This document shows positions 43,984 to 55,030 of a stretch of DNA of 64,000 nt, piece by piece. The DNA is from Oncomelania hupensis. Its lineage: Eukaryota; Mollusca; Gastropoda; Littorinimorpha; Pomatiopsidae. The DNA lies in NCBI GenBank assembly GCA_036898135.1, contig JBAHVR010000302.1:512001-576000 (forward strand), read 5' to 3'. A model generated the notes under the pieces. That model was not told the origin of the DNA and made no database searches. It worked only from the letters and a program-made list of their open reading frames with translations. A program made the translations under genes and the position numbers. The stretch's first letter is position 1. Every line of letters begins with the position of its first letter.

Positions 43984-44689
43984 CCCCTTGGGGTCATGAG
44001 CAATCTTGCCACTGTAGATTGTTCTAACCTATAAAGGGTACAGTGAAAGCCCCAGTTGAAAACCTGTCTTGCCTTTGTAGGCATGACAAATTAACTGCGG
44101 CAACAGTTCCCCCCGTTGGAGTGCCGGGGGTTTCAGTATAAATAGTATCCCCACTTTCTGGAAATTTAGTGCTTTAAATTCCCACTGTCGCTGTCTTCCT
44201 CATTTGCTCTTTCCCATTCCCGATCTGTCCTACCACTCTGCTATACTATATTCTTCTTCGCTAGATCAATGACCTACCTTTTTTCTTGAAAACTCTTCCT
44301 GGACAAGACTCCTTGTTTGTGTATGATGTCTGTTGGATCAGCTTGGGAATGTTGGACGCTTTCTGCCGGGTGGTCACTAGGGCTTCCTATGAATGTACTA
44401 TTTAGCACTATAGGCATTTTATATGTATGTTTTTTTGTTGATGATTTATAATGATGTTTGTATTCTATTTTGTTTTTGTAATCGGGGAGTTCGCGTAGTT
44501 GAGGTCAACCCTCAGCCGTCCCTCGCGTGGGATGTCTTTATTGTAAAGTGACTGGCCGGTGGAGGGCATTCAATTTTCCCACTGGGGTTGTTTCAACAGA
44601 TCTTTTATGCGGATCGGGGGTTGTCCGGTCCTGATTTGGCTCGGAAGAGTCCGCTGGACCTAAAGCAATAATAAATCAATCAATCAATC
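43984..44689 (+). mobile_element. 5'-truncated retroelement with (ATCA)n tail
   Basis: A 706-bp insertion ending AATAAATCAATCAATCAATC, flanked by the 13-bp duplication ATTTCAATGATAA (43971-43983 and 44690-44702). Variable-length duplication plus a simple-repeat tail indicates LINE machinery. The body has no recognised RT and no pol III boxes, so it may be the 3' UTR of an uncharacterised LINE or a SINE of another type. Confidence 0.65.
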
Positions 44690-45474
44690 ATTTCAATGAT
44701 AAACAATATATACCTGCAGACACAGCTGCGAGAAGTTCAGAAAAGAATGAATATATTTTTGAATGTACATTGGTGAGCCGTCATGTGACCAGCTCAACCA
44801 ATCAGAATTTAGTTATCAATAAAAAATATTATAATTAATATCTTCTCACAGGAAGAGACTACAATACATAAAGTCATCGGACCGAAATACTATAAAACCG
44901 GTCCGTGACAAAGAGCATCGAAAGATCAAAATCGGTATTACTTTTACCGTTTTATTTCATTTCTTTCTGGGCACTTATTTACTTTTTAAATATTGGAAGT
45001 TCCATTAGGAGCATGCGAGTCATGGGAGCTGCCTTTATAGTTATTTTTTAAATTTTTGACTAACTGCATCCAATACCAAAACGGAGTACCCGAGAAATTA
45101 ACTGTCATTGCAAAATGTCTTAGGGGACAATACACATAGTTAGATACAGACCTTTTGAATCTATAATATTTTGTAACGCTGACTGCATAAGCTACAACCT
45201 TCCCGGCTGGCTCTGTTGGCTAACTTAAACAGTACCTATTGTAGTCTTCAATAAGGTCCGCCTTTCCGATGTTTCGGCTGTAATTTTCGATGACGGTCAG
45301 AAAAGCTGCATGGCTACACATTGTGTTTTCCATACTGTTATAGAACTTTCAACGCAATAATGTGAATTAATACACTCTTCTATGATCAAAATATCTAGTG
45401 TAAAACATTGACTCAGATTCACTTAAAAATTTAGCAGTAGTTATAGTACTACTAAATAGCGCTGCTACTGCTAT

Positions 45475-45475
<1 letters not shown>

Positions 45476-45545
<70 letters not shown>
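45476..45545. repeat. (ACT)n microsatellite
   Basis: About 23 uninterrupted TAC units in the intron before domain 4. Confidence 0.95.
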
Positions 45546-45636
45546 TTACTATCATCATTCATTATAAAAAAAATTATATTCATAATAAAATATTCTAAAT
45601 TGTGACTGACGTTAACATGGAGCTGAATGATTGTAG

Positions 45637-45793
45637 GGAATACACCAGATCCTGCAGCACGCCTGGTGAACGGCACAGGACGCTATGATGGTCGCTTGCA
45701 GGTCTTCGTGTCCGGCACTTGGTCCACCGTTTGCGATAGTTCCTGGACACAGCCCAGTGTGGATGCTGCCTGTAGTCTCTTGTTTGGTCCGCA
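45637..45793 (+). CDS. SRCR domain exon, N-terminal half (domain 4)
   Basis: Acceptor AATGATTGTAG, donor CCGCA|GTAAGT. Two bases complete a glycine codon, 51 codons follow, two bases remain (phase 2). The reading NTPDPAARLVNGTGRYDGR, TWSTVCDSSW and VDAACSLLFGP has the full N-terminal SRCR half with both cysteines. Its partner at 46451-46632 is only 657 bp away, making this the one compact domain of the set. Confidence 0.87.
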
Positions 45794-45883
45794 GTAAGTC
45801 AACATCAGCATTTCTACGTTGTAGTTTTAGACTAACGTGCATGGAGCAGTACGAACAGCTCTCTTTAAATTTAGGGTAACAGA

Positions 45884-46100
45884 GCGGTTCAGTGATAGAA
45901 CGCTTGCAGTGTATATAAAACGCTCGTCTGGCGCTGGTTCGAATCTCGACGGTGACTGGAACGTTTTCTCATAGGAGTCGACTGTCTGTAATGACCCTTT
46001 ATACGGTGTTGTACCTCCCCCTTGTCACCGCAGCGGCATGTTAAAGAAGGCAGTCATTTCTTTCAAAAGAGTCGGGTAACAGGCTCAAATAAACGCACAT
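45884..46100 (+). repeat. tRNA-derived SINE in the domain 4 intron
   Basis: A-box-like GGTTCAGTGATAGAAC and B-box GGTTCGAATCTC are spaced about 45 bp apart, followed by a unique body with CCTTTATACGG and GTTAAAGAAGGC. The head does not fold into a clean tRNA. Confidence 0.55.
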
Positions 46101-46450
46101 AAATTTAGATCGTTTATTGACTGACGTTAAAAAGGTGTGCATCAGGCAGCAAGTTTTAGCATTGTGTTCATATGGTCTGCCAGCGCTTTTACCAAGAGCT
46201 GCTAAAAAGTTACATTAAAACAGTTAAGTGCATTTATTTCCCTCCTGTACGGGAAATTTGGAAATCTGTAAAGTTAATGACATCTTTGACACTTGTTTGT
46301 GCCTCTTCATATTTCTGCGTCCGATCTGTAGGACTGTTCTGTCTCACTTGGTCGGATTGTGCATAACCTAAGGATTACACTTGATAAAATCACTGTTTGG
46401 GTAAATCGGTGTAGTATTGGTAAAAGTGTACACACATGCTGTGCGTGCAG

Positions 46451-46632
46451 GCACTATGGTACTCTTCAACTTCCTGCCAAGAGAAGTCAGTTGTATAGCT
46501 CAACAGCGACGGAACCGATACTTTCAAGTTCTCTACTCTGTCCACCACTAGCTGCCAACATTTCGCAGTGTGTTGCTACTGGTATTTTCAGCTGTTATCA
46601 CTCAAATGATATTGCTCTCAGTTGCAGCAAAG
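46451..46632 (+). CDS. SRCR domain exon, C-terminal half (domain 4)
   Basis: Acceptor GTGCGTGCAG, donor AAAG|GTTAGT. One base completes a glutamine codon; 60 codons and one base follow. HYGTLQLPAKRSQL, SSLLCPPLAANISQC, FSCYHSNDIALSC gives the four C-terminal cysteines. The exon ends in phase 1, so at least one further exon must follow; none was recognised in the next 3 kb. No membrane segment or stop exon could be assigned, so the length of the protein is unknown. Confidence 0.85.
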
Positions 46633-47389
46633 GTTAGTTTTCTATGGTCTTTTGATTTGCCTAGTCGTATTCACTACAAAATCAAAATAACCCTGATTTA
46701 TTTTCAAATCTTACCTTCTAAATAGTCAAAAAAAGATGTTCTTCTGTCCTTCTGTTTTTCTGTTCATCCATGTACAAAAACTGTTAACGCGTTAATTACT
46801 TTGAAACTATTGCTATGTTAGAATTCGCTTTACAAATAATATATTATTATTACTATTAACATTAACTCAAAATCGGATCAGACAATTTTAGAAATACAGT
46901 GCAAAACTCGTTTACAAAATGGTGAAGCTCAATGACCTTGAACTTTAAAAAAGTACAAATGGTAATGAAATAAAATGCTGAGCAGTAGATAAAAAATCCA
47001 CACAGTTAAAATGATGAATTTCGTTTCAGTTATTCTTGTGATAAGGCAAAACAATGTGGTTTGAACAAAACAGTGACATTCGTAGCGACAGACTCGCTGA
47101 CAACCGGATTAAAGGATAGCCCATGCTGTGAAATACTTTCATTCCAAAACTCAAACAAAATGTGTTTAGCAATAAAATATCTCCAGCGATACCTTTGCGG
47201 TAGAGCAATTATAATGGCACCGCAAGCAGGCCACTAACGTAGGTAATGTTCCTATGAAGTTTGGTCAAAATCAGTTCAGTGGTTCTTGAGATATGTCTTC
47301 CAACGGACCCACCGACCGTCAGGCCAACATTCGACTTGTTTTGATTCCCCCGTTTCAAAGTATTTCCAGAAAGGTGATAAAAAGTTTAA
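46633..47389. other. No gene seen
   Basis: A/T-rich sequence after the last SRCR exon. No spliceable SRCR or membrane-spanning exon was found on the + strand. Confidence 0.5.
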
Positions 47390-47720
47390 GATTAGCTCAA
47401 GGTCATTGTTACTTTTCGGACATTATACAACGTTGGCTTTAGTTTATTTGACCATACATAGTATTCAAGGTTAAATGAAGGTCAGGGTCATCCTAACTTA
47501 AGTTCAAAGTCATCATTACTTTTATGTCTTAACATTATATTTTAATTGCACCGATACTTTTGTGAATGCGAGGCAAATGGGCTTCCACCCTTCCAGTTTT
47601 TGATTGGCATGCATAGCAGTGTGAGTCTATATGTGCTCAACCTCCCTCACACTTCCACCATCCCCCCAAAAATTTCAGATTTTTGCAAATCTGTGCAAGA
47701 TGAGTCCTAAATTGTCACAC
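47390..47720. repeat. Family A fragments, head to tail
   Basis: 47390-47600 matches the right half of the family (GCTCAAGGTCATTGTTACTTTT, GAAGGTCAGGGTCATCC) and is followed directly by a left end (GGCATGCATAGCAGTGTGAGTC at 47606, GTGCAAGATGAGTCCTAAATTG). Confidence 0.55.
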
Positions 47721-47724
47721 ACAC

Positions 47725-48270
47725 AAATATGAAAATTTCATTTTCTGACCATGCCCGCAACTTAGGTTTCATTCTGTCTTCTGACATGTCACTTGACCAA
47801 CACATTTCCAACATATGCCGCTCTGCCTATTTCGAAATTCACCGCATTAGCTCCATCCGACAATATCTTACAACCGAAACAACCAACACTCTTGTCTGTG
47901 CATTTGTTCTATCTAAACTTGACTACTGCAACTCTCTCCTCTCTGGCTCCCCTCTCTACCTTCTTGAAAAACTTCAGAAAGTCCAAAACTCAGCCGCCCG
48001 CCTTGTTCTTAAAGCTAAAAAACGAGACCATGCCACCCCGATCTCTTCATTGGCTCCCTGTTCAAGCTCGCATCTTGTACAAGCTCTCAACTATTGTTTT
48101 CAAATTCTTCACTGGTTCTGCCCCCTCATACTTTACTGACCTTCTCTCTGTCTACTCTCCTGCAAGACAACTCCGCTCTTCTTCTGATACAAGACTGCTT
48201 TCTATCCCCCGTGTTCACTCAAAGACCTATGGTGAAAGATCTTTCTCTTTCTCTGCTGCAACTGCTTGAT
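47725..48270 (+). mobile_element. L2/CR1-like LINE, 3' fragment
   Basis: Encodes the C-terminal connection region of the RT protein in two frames: HARNLGFILSSDMSLDQHIS, RISSIRQYLTTETTNTLVCA, LSKLDYCNSLLSGSP, QNSAARLVLKAKKRDHATP, then after a frameshift LHWLPVQARILYK. The family is that of the elements at 2264-4430 and 53157-56042. Both ends are truncated. Confidence 0.8.
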
Positions 48271-48379
48271 GATTTAGGGGAACAAAATTAGTGAGGATAG
48301 TGATAACACGAACAACAATAGAACCGAATTAACTAATAGGATGCAAACACAAGGCATTTTGTACACCACTAATAAACAT

Positions 48380-48662
48380 ATATATTACCAGTGGTCACCC
48401 AAGGTATATATTTTACACGGTCACTCAAAGTAGCATTTTTACAGTGGTCACCCGAAGTCACCTCAATTACATGGTAATCCTTAGGGCGAACAGCAAAATT
48501 ATGTATATCTTTAAAATATAACATTAGAGAATGCACACTGCATTATATTACAGCATTTAATGTGCAGGTTATGTTAAGCATTCAGTTGAATCTGGACAAG
48601 TGTTATATGCAGATTTATGTGAGGTCACCCTAAGGCATCATTCCACTGCGGTCGTCCTAACA
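48380..48662 (-). repeat. MITE-like repeat, copy 1
   Basis: The reverse complement of this segment is at 58462-58680. It contains repeated GTGGTCACCC.AAG words at its left end and CCCTAAGGCATCATTCCACTGCGGTC at its right. No transposase. Confidence 0.6.
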
Positions 48663-48673
48663 GCGAATTTGTA

Positions 48674-48677
<4 letters not shown>

Positions 48678-48735
<58 letters not shown>
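48678..48735. repeat. (TA)n microsatellite
   Basis: About 29 TA units ending at GATATACCCCC. Confidence 0.95.
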
Positions 48736-48737
<2 letters not shown>

Positions 48738-48804
48738 TATACCCCCTTGCTTTTGGGTACCCCCACTATAATTATATGTAAATTTATCACTTGTAGACGG
48801 ACCG

Positions 48805-48900
48805 CTAACCCTAACCCTAACCCGTTTCGAGCGCACTGCCTTACCCTAATCGTCGAGGCACTGCCTTACCCTAATCGTCGAGGCACTGCGCTTACCCTAA
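48805..48900. repeat. Short interstitial telomere-like repeat with derived tandem units
   Basis: Three perfect CTAACC units (48805-48825), then three units of about 25 bp carrying GCACTGC..TTACCCTAATCGTCGAG. The hexamer equals the metazoan telomere repeat TTAGGG on the other strand. Confidence 0.7.
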
Positions 48901-48921
48901 GATCGTTTTCTGGGAGCCGCC

Positions 48922-48957
48922 TTGGATCCGGGGACCCAGCTGGGTCCCCAGATCCAA
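48922..48957. repeat. 36-bp palindrome
   Basis: TTGGATC, one base, GGGGACCCAGCTGGGTCCCC, one base, GATCCAA: perfectly inverted except at 48929/48950. No loop, so it is cruciform-forming. Confidence 0.85.
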
Positions 48958-49018
48958 AGTCGGGTACCCAAATGACCGGTTGGTGACTTTTAAGGTGCCC
49001 AGAAACCATAGTTTATAA

Positions 49019-49619
<601 letters not shown>

Positions 49620-49825
49620 TCACTGGCAGGCACTCAAAATCCCATCTAAACACTTCTTTTTTTGGCCAACGAAACAAGTCTTCTTCTGAGAGAGCGACCA
49701 GCTGGAGGAGTAGTCGATTCGTACACAACAAGTCTGATGGGGGGAGGGGGGGGGGGGCGTGGTGGAGCACCTCGCTTGGTTGGCAGCTAGGAAACTCAGT
49801 TTCAGTTTGTTGTATGTTTCATCAG
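49620..49825 (-). CDS. Exon 2 of a small minus-strand gene, unknown function
   Basis: Acceptor on the minus strand is a long T/C tract ending TTTTGTAG; the exon starts with two bases (CT) that complete an alanine codon with the single G left by exon 1. It reads DETYNKLKLSFLAANQARCS, then a proline run encoded by a C-rich tract, then SHQTCCVRIDYSS-like sequence to TGA at 49620. The C-run is prone to indels, so the end of the frame is uncertain; alternatively splicing or another frame may continue after it. No known domain. Confidence 0.5.
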
Positions 49826-50023
49826 CTACAAAAAAAAAAGAAAAAAAAGAAAAAATAGGACAGCATTGCATTAATATGACACAGGAGGCAAAAAATAAAA
49901 CAAAACAAAAAGAAAGAAAAAGAAAAGTTCAAGAAAAAAAAGCAGTGGGGTGGTGAGTGAATAGAGGAAAGGGCAAATCAAAATATTATGGCAAGAACTA
50001 TGGATCATCAATATAATAATAAT

Positions 50024-50102
<79 letters not shown>

Positions 50103-50866
50103 CTTTACAATGGCAACCATAAACATTAAAACTATACAACATAGTTTTTCATATCAAACAACTAGCTGTTAAACTTAAATAACATACAAATGAACAACAA
50201 TGGCATAAAAGTAAAGATAAAACCAAAGTAAAATGTAATAACTATTGCTTTTTAAAAAATTATTATCGCATATATCAGTAAAATTAATGTACAAAAAAAA
50301 ATATCGATCAATCTTGCCTAAGTAAAAGTACTAAAACTAAAAGTTAAAATTATATTTGGCTGCAAATTAATTTATGTTTAAAAACATTGGGTTTTGAAGT
50401 AATTGGGAGAGATTTGGATGCTTGCAGAACAGCTCAAATAAAAAAATCAATAACAAAAATAGCTTCAACACAAATTGCCCGAAAACATATAGGCTTAACC
50501 ACTGCCGCAAGTTTCTAGCTCACTAGCTGTAAATGAAAACGAAAGTAAACAGTGCTGAAGTCACGTGACTTAGCAAGATCGTTTTTTTCTAAAGTCCCTG
50601 TGCATATTTTACCCCCAAAGGAATATAAGCCCTATGCTAAGAATCTTTAATATATGCAGATACAATTTGTTAAGAGTTAAATCTGGTGGAAAAGGTGTAT
50701 CGTAATTAATTTAACATATTTTTGACCATACCATTCAACCTACATCGATTCTCGATTGTCAACTTCCGGTCTTCAAATAATTGCTAAACAATTGGCCTAT
50801 CGTTAGAAAAAATATATTTATCGACAATACAAACGTTATTAACAAGTATTTAAAGGCTAAACTTAC
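49826..50866. other. Intron of the minus-strand gene, with (AAT)n
   Basis: An AAT array occupies 50010-50100. The rest is A/T-rich and holds no other feature noticed. Confidence 0.5.
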
Positions 50867-51011
50867 CAACAAGTGCCTTTAGATTGACTTGTGACGACGT
50901 GCAAGAAGATACACTGACGATCAACTGAAGCGGTTCAGTCTCCTCGTTTACATCGTACTCCGTCATTACCGACGCACATTGGTAGCTGTCGCGCTCAACA
51001 CCACTCTCCAT
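50867..51011 (-). CDS. Exon 1 of a small minus-strand gene, with start codon
   Basis: Minus-strand ATG at 51011-51009 in good context (TTTACAAATGG), with an in-frame TAA five codons upstream. 48 codons (MESGVERDSYQCASVMTEYD at the start, QVNLKALV at the end) plus one base lead to a consensus donor G|GTAAGT at 50866-50861. G+C and codon use rise sharply against the A/T-rich flanks, as expected for a coding exon. The exon joins in frame to 49825. No domain recognised; acidic N-terminus, no signal peptide. A CR1-like LINE begins about 100 bp upstream of the ATG. Confidence 0.62.
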
Positions 51012-51099
51012 TTGTAAATAATCTTAGCTAGTGTGAACTCAAAAATCCTAAACTGATTACATATTATTGTAGAAAAAAGATTTGCCTTTCCAACGAGCT

Positions 51100-52380
51100 A
51101 CTTTTTAAACAGATCAATTCAGTAGACGCTGTATATCCTGACCTTAGGAAGGCATTCGATACTGTACCACATCGCAGACTTTTACAGAAACTAAAAGGTT
51201 ATGGCATAAGTGGCAGCCCACTTGCATGGATAAGGAGTTTCTTGACTGACAGGACCCAGTACGTGACTGTTAACGGTAACAGCTCTGACAAAATAAGTGT
51301 TACAAGCTGTGTCCCTCAGGGGAGCGTGTTGGGGCCAACATTATTTATTTATTTCATAAACGACATGCCAGAGAATGTAGAGTGTGACATAAAGATATTT
51401 GCTGATGACACAAAGGCATATGCAGAGGTTGATGAAAGTGAGGAGTCTAAGGAGAGAATGCAGCAATGCATTGACAAATTGGTTGAATGGACGGAGACAT
51501 GGCTACTTAAATTTAACAGTGAAAAATGTAAGGTGTTACATTAGGGCAAAAATAATCCCCAGCATGAGTACTTTATGAATGATGGTAAAGAAAGGTGTAA
51601 GATTGAGACAACTGGTGCAGAGAGAGATCTTGGAGTGATAGTGGATACAGAGCTCAGCTTTGAGAATCACATTGAGAGTACTGTTAAGAAAGCCAACAAA
51701 ATATCAGCCCTGCTTGTAAGAACTATAAGTAACAAATCCAAGGACATAATGGTCCCCCTCTTTAAGGCCCTTATACGTCCCATCTTGGAGTACGCTAACC
51801 CTGTCTGGTGCCCATATTTAAGGAGGCATGTTGACTTGATCGAGGGTGTCCAGCGCAGATTCACCAGGAAGATCTGTGGAATGTCAGGGCTCTCCTACGA
51901 GGAGAGACTGAAGTCACTGAGTGAGGTTACCCAGTTTAGAATATAGGAGACAGCGGGGTGATTTAATCGAAATTTTTAAAATTGTGCACAAATTGTATGA
52001 TCCTTTAACCACTTGTTCTCTTTTAAATTTTAATGATGTTGGTTTAACACGAGGTCACAAATTTAAACTTACTAAAACTTTTAATAATACTCGTAAATTT
52101 AATAAGTATTTTACTAATAGAGTGGTAACCCCTTGGAATGACCTGACTGCCGAGGCTGTGGATGCTGGATCACTTAATGCGTTCAAAAATAGTCTGGACA
52201 AATTGTTTAAGGATAGCATCTACTCCACCAAGTTGGAGGTTAAAAAATTCTAAATTGGTAGGCACTGATGCCAGGGGGGTGGGTCTTGGAACCCTCATTA
52301 AGATTAATTATGAGGGCCAAAGGCTTTTAGCCTGCACGCCGAACTATGCTATGCTAACTATGCTATGCTATGCTAGTAGA
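51100..52380 (+). mobile_element. CR1-like LINE, 5'-truncated, with GCTAT tail
   Basis: Encodes RT from the palm onwards and ends with a 3' UTR (CCCTCATTAAGATTAATTATG) and a tail of ATGCT/GCTAT pentamers (52345-52376). The family differs from the L2-like LINEs in this window (FNSEKCKVLH block, different tail). Confidence 0.78.
51118..52253 (+). pseudogene. RT of the CR1-like LINE
   Basis: Reads DLRKAFDTVPHRRLLQKL, GVPQ-equivalent SCVPQGSVLGPTLF, catalytic IFADDTKAYAEV, LKFNSEKCKVLH followed by a TAG at 51542, then in the same frame ERDLGVIVDTELSFENHI, FKALIRPILEYANPVWCPY and RQRGDLIEIFKIVHKLYDP after a frameshift near 51930. Five-prime truncation removed endonuclease and the RT start. One nonsense codon and one frameshift indicate moderate age. 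Confidence 0.82.
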
Positions 52381-52572
52381 AGCTATCTAAAAAAAGCAAC
52401 AAAAAGTTCCACAACAGATCACAAAATGAATTTCCCACTGAATTTTAAAAAAATTGCACCAGAAGAAAGCCAAAATAGTACAGATTCTTTCATTTGTCGA
52501 TTTTTTGGTTGGAGACTAATTCCCTAACTGAGATTTCATTTTGTATGGAGGTGGGGTTGAGAGCACCCTGTG

Positions 52573-52581
52573 AAGATGGCG
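52573..52581 (+). promoter_or_regulatory. YY1-type motif (AAGATGGCG)
   Basis: AAGATGGCGTC is the consensus of YY1 sites often found at transcription starts of TATA-less genes. Without the LINE at about 51100-52380 it would lie roughly 250 bp upstream of the minus-strand ATG at 51011, but a single short motif can arise by chance. Confidence 0.25.
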
Positions 52582-52802
52582 TCTGCCACAACCGAGGCAG
52601 TGCATTGCAAAACACGTTTCGTACTTTGAAACTTGGATATCTTTCACTCAAAGAAACACACGCATAAAAGATAAAAGGCTCAGGCATTTATTTGGTATGT
52701 TTTTATTCAACATCAGGCAAAACAATCAAGAGAACAATTGCAGTGAAAGTGGCCCTTTTGGCCCATAGGGCGGACACAGTAATGGCGCAACTTGGGAGTA
52801 CC

Positions 52803-52841
<39 letters not shown>

Positions 52842-53154
52842 CAATTTAAAAATAACACAAGAAAAAAAATGAAATATTCTGATAAAGTGTATTATTCCAT
52901 TGGGAACGTCAGCATTTTTTTCTGTTTATTTTACAAATTCATAATGTTTTGGCTTCATCATTATTAAACACAAAATATGTCTTCAGTTGCATCACTTTCA
53001 AAAACGTGACATTTAAACCTATAATTGAGGGCCTTTCTCTATGAAGATTTTCTCTTTGGCCTGGATCATAGTGATACCCCTACGTCTCAATCGGATGAAA
53101 TAATTAACATAAATAGAAGGGAAAAAATAATACAAACATTTCATCCAACGAATT

Positions 53155-53156
<2 letters not shown>
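52582..53156. other. No gene seen
   Basis: Contains (AAT)n at 52803-52838 and A/T-rich unique sequence. Confidence 0.5.
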
Positions 53157-53193
<37 letters not shown>

Positions 53194-53398
53194 TACTGTA
53201 TTTATAATGCGCTTATCTTATAATAATTATAACTCTAAGCGCGCACTCACAACTCACGCACGCATGTGCACGCTTTAGACAATGACACATGTAACAATTA
53301 CGCAAAAAATACATTCACTCAAATATACTCATACCACAAACAGCAGACACTATATGCAAGAGACAGCTGGCGATGGGGTGCATAGTGAGGTCATAGTG

Positions 53399-55030
53399 TT
53401 AGAACTGCTTGAAAAGGTAAGTTTTGAGGGCAGACTGGAAGGAGGTGGGAGAGGGTTTCTGACGGAGAGAGAGTGGAAGAGTATTCCAGATGGATGGGCC
53501 GTAGACAGAGAAGGAGCGGGACCCGAACGTGCTGAGTTTGGAGCGAGGAATGCGGAGGCGGAGAGGGTCGGAGGCAGAGCGAAGAGAGCGAGAGGGAATG
53601 TATGGGTGAAGTAAGTCAGAGAGATAGAGAGGAGCGGAGTTGTTGAGGGACTTGTAGCAGAGAGACAAGGTCTTGTATTGAATGCGTTGGGAGATGGGAA
53701 GCCAGTGTAGGGCTTTGAGCAAGGGAGTGACGTGGTCAGATTTCTTCTTTCTGAGGACGAGGCGGGCAGTATTGTTTTGAACGCGTTGGAGAGGGAGAGT
53801 GGTGGAGCGGGGAAGGCCGGAAAGAAGGGAGTTGCAATAGTCGATGCGAGACAGGATGAGGGAGACAGCAAGTTTGGTGGCAGCTTCAGTGGTGAGGTAT
53901 TTTCTGATCTGACTGATTCGACGGAGGTGGAAGTAGCAGGCCCGGGCGGTTGCAGAGACAAAGCTAGTCATTGAGAGAGAAGAGTCAAGGATAACGCCAA
54001 GGTTCTTGGCAGAGTCGGAGAGAGGGATAGAGGTACCGTCAAGCTGAATATGGAGAGAGGAGGGGAGCTGAGGGAGTTTCTGGCGTGTGCCTACCAGCAT
54101 GGCTTCTGTTTTGTCGTCGTTCAGTTTAAGTTTGTTTGCTGTCATCCAGTCCTTCACGTCTTCACAGCAGTCGGCCGTGCGAGTCAGGAGTGCCTGAATG
54201 TTGTCAGGTTTGTCTTTGTCTTGTAGTTGTGAGTCGTCAGCATAGAAGTGGTGGTTTATGTGATGAGACTGGATGATGTTGGTCAGAGGGGAGGTGTAGA
54301 GTGTAAAAAGGACCGGACCCAGGACAGATCCCTGAGGAACTCCGCAGGAGAGCCTAACTGGGTCAGAGGATATGCCATCGATGATAACGGACTGCCGTCT
54401 GTCGGAGAGGTAGGAAAGAAACCAGGAGGGAGCGGAGTCAGTGATGCCAAAGGAGTGTTGAAGGCGGTGGAGGAGGATAGAATGGTCAATAGTGTCGAAG
54501 GCGGCAGAGAGATCGAGTAGGGTAAGAAGGGAGATGTTGCCTGAGTCAGTTGAGAGAAGAAGATCGTTCAGAATATGTAAAAGGGCTGTTTCAGTGCTGT
54601 GGTGCTTGCGATAGGCAGACTGGAAGGGACTGAGGAGATTGTTGATGGTGAGGTGAGCGTTGAGCTGGTTGAGGACAACCTTTTCAAGTAGCTTAGACAG
54701 AAAAGAGAGATTGGAGACTGGGCGATAGTTCTTGAGGTCATTTGGGTCAAGGTTGTGTTTTTTGAGGAGAGGGCGAACGATGGCAGACTTGAAGATATCA
54801 GGAACGGAGCCAGTTTCTAGAGAGGTGTTGATGATATCGGTGATGAAAGGCAGAAGTTTTGGGAGACCGTCCAAATACAGGGAAGCTGGGAGGGGGTCTA
54901 GTTCACAGGTTTTGAGAGACATAGTCTTTATGATTTTGAGAACTTCTGCTTGAGAGAGAGCGGAAAAATGAGAGGGGGGTGCCTGTGAAGGGGGAGTCAG
55001 GAGGGCAAGGCGGAGATGGTAGGATGTCAA
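53399..55030 (-). CDS. Reverse transcriptase of the L2/CR1-like LINE
   Basis: 543 codons on the minus strand. It gives KNYRPVSNLSFLSKLLEKVV, SAYRKHHSTETALLHILND, LLDLSAAFDTIDHSILLHRL, SCGVPQGSVLGPVLFTLYTS, HFYADDSQLQ (catalytic), LKLNDDKTEAML, SAKNLGVILDSSLSM, LILSRIDYCNSLLSGLPRST and the C-terminal FSVYGPSIWNTLP. RT blocks are complete. The first codons precede the true junction with the endonuclease frame. Confidence 0.88.
   Translation of the reverse strand: MTSYHLRLALLTPPSQAPPSHFSALSQAEVLKIIKTMSLKTCELDPLPASLYLDGLPKLLPFITDIINTSLETGSVPDIFKSAIVRPLLKKHNLDPNDLKNYRPVSNLSFLSKLLEKVVLNQLNAHLTINNLLSPFQSAYRKHHSTETALLHILNDLLLSTDSGNISLLTLLDLSAAFDTIDHSILLHRLQHSFGITDSAPSWFLSYLSDRRQSVIIDGISSDPVRLSCGVPQGSVLGPVLFTLYTSPLTNIIQSHHINHHFYADDSQLQDKDKPDNIQALLTRTADCCEDVKDWMTANKLKLNDDKTEAMLVGTRQKLPQLPSSLHIQLDGTSIPLSDSAKNLGVILDSSLSMTSFVSATARACYFHLRRISQIRKYLTTEAATKLAVSLILSRIDYCNSLLSGLPRSTTLPLQRVQNNTARLVLRKKKSDHVTPLLKALHWLPISQRIQYKTLSLCYKSLNNSAPLYLSDLLHPYIPSRSLRSASDPLRLRIPRSKLSTFGSRSFSVYGPSIWNTLPLSLRQKPSPTSFQSALKTYLFKQF

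Noticed and set aside
45884..45970. Functional tRNA gene
   Set aside because: A- and B-box-like motifs are present but the arms do not pair; a SINE head fits better. The same applies at 61-140 and 11960-12045.
48805..48825. Chromosome end (telomere)
   Set aside because: Only three hexamers, with more than 15 kb of ordinary sequence on both sides.
52162..52527. 121-codon frame overlapping the CR1-like LINE end
   Set aside because: Runs from the wrong frame of the LINE through its 3' UTR and tail; chance frame.
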